A DNA stretch of 41,617 bases, taken from IMG/VR virus record IMGVR_UViG_3300023174_008682, positions 1 to 41,617 of that record, one strand, 5' to 3'. Both the position numbers and the translations under genes were made by a program. Each line of letters begins with the position of its first letter. Positions within the stretch are counted from its first letter, which is position 1. Positions 31,110-37,786 of the stretch are shown here, in pieces. The notes below the pieces were generated by a model, which did no database searches, was not told the DNA's origin, and saw nothing but the letters and a program-made list of their open reading frames with translations. This DNA is from a virus.

Positions 31110-31731
31110 ATTTGATGAACTGGTCAATCGCATTCTGAGTGAAGGATTGGGTGCCAATCTCAAAGCAATGGGCAAGACTGCCGTTAAAGCACCCTTCAGA
31201 GCTGCAGGCTATGTGGCCGGCAAGGCAATCAACCCAGCTGCATATGCACGTGGAGCTGCAGGGGTGGTAGGAGCTGTTGCAAAAGTGGCTCAAGCTCCAG
31301 GCAAGGCCTTGGATATGGCTGATCAGATGGTCAGCAAGGGCACAATAGCGCCATTGGCTAATGCAGCTGCAGGTGCAGTGCAAGGTGGTCTGCAGAAACT
31401 TGGTGGGGCATTATCTAAGGCAGGTACTACATTAACTGGTCAATACCAGAAACAAAAACAGGATGATTTAAAATCTGGTGCTTTTGTGGATACAAATTTA
31501 CCAGCTGGCACTGTGAGCTTTGATCTTGCAACCATGAAAATGAACACAGCAGCAGGCAAAGCAAACATAGGCTTACCTGCACGTGCAGGCGATGTGACAC
31601 AGTTAAAGCCAAATGATATTTTTACTGATATTGACAAACGCTCTGGTAAATCATCAATTTACAAAGTGGTAAAGAAAACAAGTGACAACAAAAATCTCTT
31701 GGCAATTCCTATAACTTTCAAAGGTGCATAA
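31102..31731 (+). CDS. Ala/Gly-rich probable internal or membrane-active virion protein
   Basis: A 209-residue protein, MNKFDELVNRILSEGLGANLK, with an L-x-E site (ILSE) followed by a long Ala/Gly/Val/Lys-rich stretch (about residues 25-115) of alternating small and basic residues. This could form amphipathic helices, as in ejected internal or pore-forming proteins. The C-terminal 80 residues are a compact beta domain (GTVSFDLATMKM, SIYKVVKKTSDNKNLLAIPI). AGGAG lies 13 nt upstream. It is the last gene of the rightward cassette. Function inferred from composition only. Confidence 0.6.
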   Translation: MNKFDELVNRILSEGLGANLKAMGKTAVKAPFRAAGYVAGKAINPAAYARGAAGVVGAVAKVAQAPGKALDMADQMVSKGTIAPLANAAAGAVQGGLQKLGGALSKAGTTLTGQYQKQKQDDLKSGAFVDTNLPAGTVSFDLATMKMNTAAGKANIGLPARAGDVTQLKPNDIFTDIDKRSGKSSIYKVVKKTSDNKNLLAIPITFKGA

Positions 31732-31752
31732 TAATTAATCTGAGAATACTAG

Positions 31753-31780
31753 TTGATTTTTTAAAAAAATTGGTTATAAT
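31753..31780 (+). promoter_or_regulatory. sigma70-like promoter with 40-nt leader
   Basis: -35 TTGATT (31753-31758), 16 bp, perfect -10 TATAAT (31775-31780). It precedes the methyltransferase-like gene at 31821 and probably queD. The long leader has no clear Shine-Dalgarno sequence. Confidence 0.65.
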
Positions 31781-31820
31781 AATATAGGTAATAAAAAAGA
31801 ACATTACCAGATAAAACAAT

Positions 31821-32384
31821 ATGCCATTTAACAACGACTACTATCTCCAAGAAATGATGGACACATTCATCAGAGATAATGAAGTAGAATTATTAATAGA
31901 AACAGGAACATACAAAGGTGACACAACAAGATATCTAGCAACACATAATAAACCGGTAATTACTACAGAATTAGTTGAAGAATTATACAAAGAAGCATGT
32001 GACAACACCAAAGAGCATGCAAATATTACAGCATTGCTAGGAGATTCAACAACTCTCCTGCAACCTTTGTTGCCTTCAAATAATGAGAAGGTGTTTTTCT
32101 TCTTAGATTCACATGGTGCCAATGATCGATCATTGGATAGAGAATTGGATCTGATTGCAGAATCAAACATTACACCCTTCATTGCCATACATGATTTTCT
32201 AGTACCAGGTACTTCTCTTGGATATGATTCGCATGATGGGCAGGCATATTCGTTTGAAGTGTTCAAAGACAGATTTGATAAAATCTATAAACAGTTTGGT
32301 GGATATGTTTATCATTATAATGACGATAAAGCAGTAGGTAGTCGCAGAGGTTGCATATTTCTTAAGCCTCTGCCAAAAAAATAA
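31821..32384 (+). CDS. SAM-dependent methyltransferase-like protein
   Basis: A 187-residue class I methyltransferase-like fold. Motif I is LIETGTYKGDTTRYLA (the G-x-G loop for SAM), followed by VITTELVEELYKEAC, with acidic E binding the ribose, then LLGDSTTLL and VFFFLDSHGAND, where the DSHG is the likely metal or substrate acid as in FkbM/CmcI-type O-methyltransferases. It could methylate a sugar or small molecule. It lies upstream of queD and shares its rightward transcript, from the promoter at 31753. Substrate unknown. Confidence 0.75.
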   Translation: MPFNNDYYLQEMMDTFIRDNEVELLIETGTYKGDTTRYLATHNKPVITTELVEELYKEACDNTKEHANITALLGDSTTLLQPLLPSNNEKVFFFLDSHGANDRSLDRELDLIAESNITPFIAIHDFLVPGTSLGYDSHDGQAYSFEVFKDRFDKIYKQFGGYVYHYNDDKAVGSRRGCIFLKPLPKK

Positions 32385-32437
32385 CTTAGATGGTAACTCT
32401 AGTGGAATAAACTGATTAACAATATACAATAAAGAAT

Positions 32438-33142
32438 ATGAAATTTAGCAGTACAAAAATAATTGAATTAGGAAGTTGTGCATTTAGACAATGGAAAGCA
32501 GATAGTCATTGCAAATTCATACATGGATATAGATTGATAGCCAAGTTTTATTTTACATGTGATTATTTGGATGAGAGGAACTGGGTTGTTGACTTTGGTG
32601 GATTGAAGGCACTTAAAAGCGTCTTAGAAAAACAATTTGATCATACATTCTGTGTGTCTGCTGATGATCCTTTGTTGGAACAATTCAAAGCTTTACATGC
32701 TTCAGGTGCTGCTGATCTGAGAATCATGGAAAAAGGTGTTGGTATAGAGAGAACAACAGAATGGTGTTTTGAAATAGCAGATGCACATGTTAGAGGCATT
32801 ACAAATAACAGATGCTGGGTGGAGAAAGTTGAAGTATGGGAGCATGATAAAAACTCTGCAATTGCAGAATATGCTGCACCTGCAACATTTGTCAATAGCA
32901 AACACAATACAAAAGTGGAAGGTAAGTTTATTGCTGAACAATTGGAACTCCACATGGATCATCCTTTGGATATTCCTTATGCAACAGCTGTGGGTGCACC
33001 TGCACCAGGAATTACACGCGTATCTGCAGGTGGTCAAGTGGATGATACACCCCTCAAGACAGAGATCAAAGGTGCACCAATTGGTAACAAGACAACCACA
33101 GGTTTTGGTAATCTCTTTGGCGGTACTTCATGGGGGACGTAG
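32438..33142 (+). CDS. queD: 6-carboxytetrahydropterin synthase-like QueD, extended
   Basis: A 234-residue QueD/PTPS-family protein, the second preQ0 step. The core (1-140) has DSHC25KFIH29GY31, equivalent to C-x3-HGH with the catalytic Cys, WVVDFGGLK, the FDHTFCV His, and ADAHVRGI/VEKVEVWEHDKN at the C-end of the T-fold. Two of the usual zinc histidines appear changed: HGH is HGY, and the first His region reads SCAFRQW. About 90 extra residues (Pro/Gly/Thr-rich) follow the normal end. It is probably functional in a phage-specific variant form. Confidence 0.85.
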   Translation: MKFSSTKIIELGSCAFRQWKADSHCKFIHGYRLIAKFYFTCDYLDERNWVVDFGGLKALKSVLEKQFDHTFCVSADDPLLEQFKALHASGAADLRIMEKGVGIERTTEWCFEIADAHVRGITNNRCWVEKVEVWEHDKNSAIAEYAAPATFVNSKHNTKVEGKFIAEQLELHMDHPLDIPYATAVGAPAPGITRVSAGGQVDDTPLKTEIKGAPIGNKTTTGFGNLFGGTSWGT

Positions 33143-33327
33143 AGAAATCACAGCTTGATGCTGAAACCAGACAGCAGCTGTATGGTGGCGAAATCTCTGA
33201 TTATTATAAAAATCCTCAGAAAGAATTAAAAGATGACAACAAGGAGTTGGGTAACATATACACCAGAATGAATAAAAAATTATTTAAGCTTGATACTAGC
33301 AATGACCTTAACAATAAATCTAAGTAG
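33130..33327 (+). CDS. hypothetical small protein
   Basis: A 65-residue charged protein (MGDVEKSQLDAETRQQLYGG) that overlaps the end of queD by 13 bases and converges with phoH, overlapping it by 48 bases. It is rich in Asp, Glu, Lys and Asn and likely helical. The coupling to queD supports that it is a real gene. No motif or family is visible, and the long antisense overlap with phoH lowers confidence. Confidence 0.5.
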   Translation: MGDVEKSQLDAETRQQLYGGEISDYYKNPQKELKDDNKELGNIYTRMNKKLFKLDTSNDLNNKSK

Positions 33328-34026
33328 TTTGCTCCTGGTAATATCCTCTTCAGTGAAGTGGAATGCGTTGATACCATTCTCATGACTCTGATCAGTATCA
33401 AAAGCTTTCATTATGTTTGCAAATCCTGACTTCTGAATATCAGATTGCAAAGAATCACCTATCACAAACAACTTACAATTTTTTCCAAATCTGGTCAATA
33501 TTGTCACAAGCTCACTATGTTCAAGATTTTGTGCCTCATCCACAATTACAACATTGTTTGAAAAAGTTGCACCTCTCAAGAAGTTAACTGGTATGCTTTT
33601 CAAGTAATCACTTTCAAACAACATCTCTGTTATCTGCTTGCCAACCAATTCATCACACTTCTCAATAAGCGGTATGCTCCATGGTTTAAATTTTTCATCC
33701 ACTTCACCTGGTAAACTGCCCAGTTTTCTTGTGGCTGATTCTACTATGCTTCTTATATACACTATTTCATCAATCTTTTTATCTCTAAGCATTGATAGCG
33801 CAACATACACAGCCAGGTATGTTTTTGAAGAACCTGCTGGCCCATCACAGAATAGAATTTGTGAGGATTCATCCATTGCTCTTTCAACAAAAGCTTTGTG
33901 ATGATCATTTAAGTGAAATTTTTGATCAATCTTAAAATTAAGAAAAATATCATTTCTAATGATACCATTTTCATCTTTGGCATGTGATTTGGCAGCTTTT
34001 TTAAGCTGTCTGTCTTTTTTTGACAT
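33280..34026 (-). CDS. phoH: PhoH-like ATPase
   Basis: A 248-residue P-loop ATPase of the PhoH family, common in marine phages. Walker A is GPAGSSKT (62-69), Walker B is VVIVDEAQN, followed by the sensor region FVIGDSLQSDI. The role in phages is unsettled; it has been linked to phosphate stress and RNA metabolism. Unlike the replication genes, it has a late-type AATAAATA 7 nt before its ATG, suggesting late expression. The gene faces left between the QueD and QueE transcripts. Confidence 0.93.
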   Translation of the reverse strand: MSKKDRQLKKAAKSHAKDENGIIRNDIFLNFKIDQKFHLNDHHKAFVERAMDESSQILFCDGPAGSSKTYLAVYVALSMLRDKKIDEIVYIRSIVESATRKLGSLPGEVDEKFKPWSIPLIEKCDELVGKQITEMLFESDYLKSIPVNFLRGATFSNNVVIVDEAQNLEHSELVTILTRFGKNCKLFVIGDSLQSDIQKSGFANIMKAFDTDQSHENGINAFHFTEEDITRSKLLRFIVKVIASIKLK

Positions 34027-34033
34027 CTACAAT

Positions 34034-34041
34034 TATTTATT
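34034..34041 (-). promoter_or_regulatory. T4-late-type promoter AATAAATA
   Basis: Leftward AATAAATA, 7 nt (ATTGTAG) before the phoH ATG at 34026. Confidence 0.5.
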
Positions 34042-34077
34042 CTGGATGTCATTCTTTTAATTGATAATATATTATAT

Positions 34078-34281
34078 ATGAAGGAAATAAATGTTACTCT
34101 CACAGAAGAAGAGGTGCATAATTTATGGTGTGTTTTAGGAGAATTCCGACGCATTACACGGGATCAGTATCATAGGTTTGTAGGAACTGGGTATGCATAC
34201 TCCGATAGTGTACACAGTAAAGAGATTTATGATATAGCATGCAGCTTATATAAAAAACTAGTTGAAGATGAACATTCCTAA
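34078..34281 (+). CDS. hypothetical small protein
   Basis: A 67-residue acidic protein beginning MKEINVTLTEEEVHNLW and largely helical, with the look of a small binding or anti-host factor. It lies between phoH and queE; the AT-rich segment TAATATATTATAT just upstream could be a -10 region but has no clear -35. The queE promoter overlaps its last codons. No family recognised. Confidence 0.55.
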   Translation: MKEINVTLTEEEVHNLWCVLGEFRRITRDQYHRFVGTGYAYSDSVHSKEIYDIACSLYKKLVEDEHS

Positions 34282-34289
34282 TTTATAAT
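34262..34289 (+). promoter_or_regulatory. sigma70-like promoter for queE
   Basis: -35 TTGAAG (34262-34267), 16 bp, perfect -10 TATAAT (34284-34289), then 10 nt to the ATG at 34300. The predicted leader is only about 4 nt. Confidence 0.65.
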
Positions 34290-34299
34290 GTGACTATAT

Positions 34300-35037
34300 A
34301 TGGACGGTACACTCTTTCTTAGTGATGATAAGATATTCCATACCGTAGAAGGCGAAGGCGAGCATGTGGGTAAACCTTCAGTTTTCATGCGTGTTGCCAT
34401 GTGCAATTTGACATGCCAAGGCTTCAAGAGCAAGGACTCGCCCTATGGTTGTGATAGTTTTGTTAGCTGGTCTGTCAAGAACAAAATGTCCAATGGCAAC
34501 ATACTTGACCTGCTGGATAAAAGTGGTTATGTGGAATTTTTACGCAGAGGTGACATATTAAAAATAACTGGTGGTGAGCCTTTGATTCAACAGAAAAGTT
34601 TACTTGCATTAATTGATGACTTTGTTGAGCGCTTCAGCTTCATACCAAGAATAGATTTCGAAACAAACGCTACAATCATGCCTCTACCTAAATGGTATGA
34701 AACATATTTTGCCACATTCACAACTTCACCAAAGCTGACCAATAATGGTGACCCTGAAGAGAAGCGGTACAAACCTGAAGTATTAGAATGGCATGCAAAG
34801 AATGGTTCAGGATTCAAGTTTGTTGTTTCAAAAGAAGAGGATCTTAAGGAAATTATAGAAAAGTATGTAGCCCGGTTTAACATTAGACGCAGCAAGATCT
34901 GGTTGATGCCATGCTGTGGCAGCAGACAGGAGCATGTTACAATTGCACCTTTAGTTGCTGAATTTTGTAAAACCACAGGGTTCAATTTTAGCCCTCGACT
35001 GCAGCTTGTCATCTGGGATAAAGCTTTAAAAGTTTAA
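34300..35037 (+). CDS. queE: 7-carboxy-7-deazaguanine synthase-like QueE (radical SAM)
   Basis: A 245-residue radical SAM enzyme, third preQ0 step (CPH4 to CDG). IFHTVEGEGEHVGKPSVFMRVAMC is a typical QueE N-terminus. The cluster cysteines are C35, C39 and C51, that is C-x3-C-x11-C rather than the canonical C-x3-C-x2-C. GGEP (91-94) is the SAM-binding motif. WLMPCCGSR occurs near the C-terminus. It has its own sigma70-like promoter. The epimerase follows after 3 bases. Marine phage QueE-like proteins of this type are known; the altered cluster motif deserves attention. Confidence 0.88.
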   Translation: MDGTLFLSDDKIFHTVEGEGEHVGKPSVFMRVAMCNLTCQGFKSKDSPYGCDSFVSWSVKNKMSNGNILDLLDKSGYVEFLRRGDILKITGGEPLIQQKSLLALIDDFVERFSFIPRIDFETNATIMPLPKWYETYFATFTTSPKLTNNGDPEEKRYKPEVLEWHAKNGSGFKFVVSKEEDLKEIIEKYVARFNIRRSKIWLMPCCGSRQEHVTIAPLVAEFCKTTGFNFSPRLQLVIWDKALKV

Positions 35038-35040
35038 AAT

Positions 35041-36084
35041 ATGAATATTCTTGTTACCGGTTCTGCCGGGTTAATAGGATCCGCAGTTGTGAGACATTTC
35101 TGTCAGCAAGATAATACTGTGCATGGCATTGACAATAACATGCGCAAAGTGTTCTTTGGTGCCGATGGGTGCACAGATAGAAATACAAAAAGGTTAAGAA
35201 AAACTTTCAGCAATTTCAGGCATCTCAAATATGACATACGCAATAGAGATAAAATATTAAGCCTATTTGCAGATACAAAATTTGATGTAATAATTCACAC
35301 TGCAGCTCAGCCAAGTCATGATCTAGCTGCAAAAATTCCTTTTGATGATTTCGATACTAATGCTGTTGGTACATTGAATCTACTGGAAGCAACAAGACAA
35401 CACTGCCCTGAAGCTATCTTTATTCATATGTCCACAAACAAAGTATATGGTGATAACCCCAATAAATTGCATCTCATGGAGTACGAGAAACGATTTGATT
35501 ATGCTGATAGTGTATATCCTGGTATATCTGAAACATTTGACATTGATAACTGCAAACACTCTCTTTTTGGAGCTTCAAAAGTTGCCGCAGATATTCTCGT
35601 GCAAGAATATGGCAGATACTTCAATATTAAAACTTGCTGCTTGAGAGGTGGCTGTCTCACTGGACCCGATCATAGTAGCGTTGAGCTTCATGGCTTTTTA
35701 AGCTATCTGGTAAAATGTAATATCACTAAAACACCTTACAAAGTATTTGGATACAAAGGCAAGCAAGTGCGCGACAACATACACAGCTTTGATGTTGTGA
35801 GGTTCATGGACCATTTTATTGCTTCGCCAAAAGTAGCAGCTGTCTACAACATTGGTGGTGGCAAGCAAAACAGTTGCTCCATTCTGGAAGCTTTTGATAG
35901 AGTAGCTAGTATTACTGGCCGACGGATGGACTATGAATACATTGACTGTGCTAGAGAGGGTGATCATATTTGCTATTATTCCAATCTAGCAAAGATGAAG
36001 ACAGATTATAAAGATTGGGACATCACCAAGAATTTAGATGATATTTTCATAGAAATAGTTAATTCACATTTGAAAAAGCTTTAA
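35041..36084 (+). CDS. NAD-dependent sugar epimerase, CDP-tyvelose/paratose epimerase-like
   Basis: A 347-residue extended SDR. The Rossmann loop GSAGLIG spans 7-13. [16 protein letters not shown] is typical of the CDP-paratose 2-epimerase group. STNKVYGD follows the catalytic Thr/Ser region, and SLFGASK carries K180, with Phe176 where the catalytic Tyr of YxxxK normally sits. [22 protein letters not shown] is a strong subgroup signature. It would act on a nucleotide sugar in the cytoplasm for the nearby glycosyltransferases. It follows queE by 3 bases and shares its transcript. Confidence 0.87.
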   Translation: MNILVTGSAGLIGSAVVRHFCQQDNTVHGIDNNMRKVFFGADGCTDRNTKRLRKTFSNFRHLKYDIRNRDKILSLFADTKFDVIIHTAAQPSHDLAAKIPFDDFDTNAVGTLNLLEATRQHCPEAIFIHMSTNKVYGDNPNKLHLMEYEKRFDYADSVYPGISETFDIDNCKHSLFGASKVAADILVQEYGRYFNIKTCCLRGGCLTGPDHSSVELHGFLSYLVKCNITKTPYKVFGYKGKQVRDNIHSFDVVRFMDHFIASPKVAAVYNIGGGKQNSCSILEAFDRVASITGRRMDYEYIDCAREGDHICYYSNLAKMKTDYKDWDITKNLDDIFIEIVNSHLKKL

Positions 36085-36105
36085 TAAGGATTAAATGTTT
36101 ATCAC

Positions 36106-36840
36106 ATGAGAATAGCTATTTCAGGTACAGCATGTCAGGGAAAAACAACTCTTGTTAATGATTTCATAAGAAATTGGCCAATGTATGAAAGATCAGAAGA
36201 GAGTTACAGGAGAGTAATTAAAGAAGAAAAGCTTGGAATAAATAAGAACGTTAACAAGGATGGGCAATGGAAGATTCTCAATTGCCTTGTTGATGATCTA
36301 CAAAAGTCTCCTGCAGATGGGTTTGTATTGTTTGACAGATGCCCACTAGATAACTTGATTTACTCAATGTGGAGCTTTGAGGCCAACTCATCAGATATTG
36401 ACAAAGATTTTATTGACAAGTGCATACCAGTTGTCAGAGAGAGCATGAAATTGTTAGATATCATTCTTTTTTTACCAATTACTAAAGTAGCCCCCGTGCA
36501 AATAGAACTGAAGGCAGACAGAGAAACTGATACCATTTTCATCAAAGAAATAGATAACATCTTCAAAGCAATGGAGAGGCAATATATGTTAAATGGTGGT
36601 GAACCTTTCTTCTGTAAAGATGATAAACCTGCACTCATTGAAATATTTGGCTCACCAGAAGAGCGTATCAAGATGATCGAGCTTTATGTAGCAAAAAATG
36701 GTAGAATTGTGGATGAAGAAGAGAGTGTCTTGAGTAAGGAGAATCTTGACCTAATGGAGTCACTCCTTTATGCACAAAAGCAAGTAAAAGACAAAGAGGA
36801 TGAAGAGGGCAAACTATACAATAAATTTATACGCAAGTAA
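36106..36840 (+). CDS. P-loop kinase/ATPase, NadR- or AAA_28-like
   Basis: A 244-residue P-loop protein. Walker A is GTACQGKTTL (7-16) and F-D77-R78-CPLDN is the DRx motif typical of deoxynucleoside, thymidylate-like and NadR-type kinases. A lid-type segment with KADRETD lies near residue 145. The C-terminal 50 residues are acidic and helical. It probably phosphorylates a small nucleoside-like substrate, but which one cannot be read from the sequence. It is followed immediately by the late promoter of the next gene. Confidence 0.78.
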   Translation: MRIAISGTACQGKTTLVNDFIRNWPMYERSEESYRRVIKEEKLGINKNVNKDGQWKILNCLVDDLQKSPADGFVLFDRCPLDNLIYSMWSFEANSSDIDKDFIDKCIPVVRESMKLLDIILFLPITKVAPVQIELKADRETDTIFIKEIDNIFKAMERQYMLNGGEPFFCKDDKPALIEIFGSPEERIKMIELYVAKNGRIVDEEESVLSKENLDLMESLLYAQKQVKDKEDEEGKLYNKFIRK

Positions 36841-36846
36841 TAAATA
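36839..36846 (+). promoter_or_regulatory. T4-late-type promoter AATAAATA
   Basis: AATAAATA overlapping the stop of the kinase gene, with exactly 5 nt (TTATT) before the GTG at 36852. Confidence 0.62.
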
Positions 36847-36851
36847 TTATT

Positions 36852-37070
36852 GTGAGTAATTTTAATAAGAAGGTAGAAGAGCTTCAAGAAAGCTTCCGTT
36901 CCATAGTATATAAGAAGCGCGAATTTTATCCTAAAAATTTTAACCTGTCAGAAGACTTTGTTAAAGCATTCAAGAGTGAATACAAGAGACTCATAGATGA
37001 AGGGCTAGAACCAAAGAAAGCTTTGGTACGTCTCAATAAGGCCCTTTTATTTCACACTGTCAATCAATAA
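36852..37070 (+). CDS. hypothetical small protein, late-promoter linked
   Basis: A 72-residue basic, helical protein starting at GTG 36852 (MSNFNKKVEELQESFRS). The late promoter spacing supports this start. Segments KKREFYPKNFNLSEDFVKAFKSEYKRL suggest a small DNA-, RNA- or protein-binding role. It converges with the virion-like gene at 37064 with a 7-base overlap. No family recognised. Confidence 0.62.
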   Translation: MSNFNKKVEELQESFRSIVYKKREFYPKNFNLSEDFVKAFKSEYKRLIDEGLEPKKALVRLNKALLFHTVNQ

Positions 37071-37753
37071 TTGTAAACCAATCTCCAGTACATCAGATTG
37101 CCTACAGCTGCAGACTGTACCTCCATGCTATTAATAACAAAGGTGAGAATACCAGTATTGGCATTATAAGTAAGACCTTGGATGCGTGGCATATAATTAT
37201 ATGCTGCATAAGAAACAGTAGGTGAATAATATGGTGTCAGATATATATGAAATGGTTTGATCAGACCTCCAATATTACTAGGCACCGTTATTCCCACAGC
37301 ATTGCTTGCAGAAGCACCTTGTTGAAATACTGCGGTACCTGTTTGCTCGTACACTACATTAGTTGATGAAGTAGTTGCTATTGTTGTCAGTAGAGCCTGA
37401 TACTCTGGTGAGCCTGTAACGTAAGTAGCAGATGTAACAACACCATTTGTTATCTCCACCCTGTTATAATAGCTCATTGATCTGTTAACACCTGTCTTGC
37501 CATTGCTTGTGTAGGATTGGGCGCTCAATGTATCGAGCGTAAGTGTTGTCAATAATGCATCGTTGCCTGTTAGGGATCCTAGCACAGTCGCATTACCATA
37601 GAGATCAGTCTTCACTACATTAAAATCATTAAACGTAATTATCTGTGTACCATTGCTTGTTTGCAGAATAAGATTATCTGTTGCTAGAGCCAATTGTGCT
37701 GGTGGTAGATTCAGAATACTTACTGTGGTGCTATTTGTACTATCGATTGCCAT
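37064..37753 (-). CDS. probable tail/fibre-associated virion protein
   Basis: A 229-residue protein of the Ser/Thr/Asn/Tyr-rich, cysteine-free, beta-strand type typical of phage fibres, whiskers and neck proteins. It begins MAIDSTNSTTVSILNLPPAQLALATDNLILQ in part, has internal NGxxTxxxTLxGN segments, and ends in an aromatic Tyr-rich domain. A perfect TATAAATA lies 6 nt before its ATG. It stands alone on the minus strand in front of the glycosyltransferase block, which could modify it or its receptor. Exact role unknown. Confidence 0.68.
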   Translation of the reverse strand: MAIDSTNSTTVSILNLPPAQLALATDNLILQTSNGTQIITFNDFNVVKTDLYGNATVLGSLTGNDALLTTLTLDTLSAQSYTSNGKTGVNRSMSYYNRVEITNGVVTSATYVTGSPEYQALLTTIATTSSTNVVYEQTGTAVFQQGASASNAVGITVPSNIGGLIKPFHIYLTPYYSPTVSYAAYNYMPRIQGLTYNANTGILTFVINSMEVQSAAVGNLMYWRLVYNY

Positions 37754-37759
37754 TGTTAA

Positions 37760-37767
37760 TATTTATA
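37760..37767 (-). promoter_or_regulatory. T4-late promoter TATAAATA (perfect)
   Basis: Perfect leftward TATAAATA with 6 nt (TTAACA) before the ATG at 37753. Confidence 0.7.
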
Positions 37768-37786
37768 CTAAAATAAAGAGATTCAT

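Noticed and set aside
31757-31771. A/T palindrome (T-run followed by A-run) as a terminator
   Set aside because: There is no GC stem, and the segment is better explained as the spacer of the TTGATT/TATAAT promoter.
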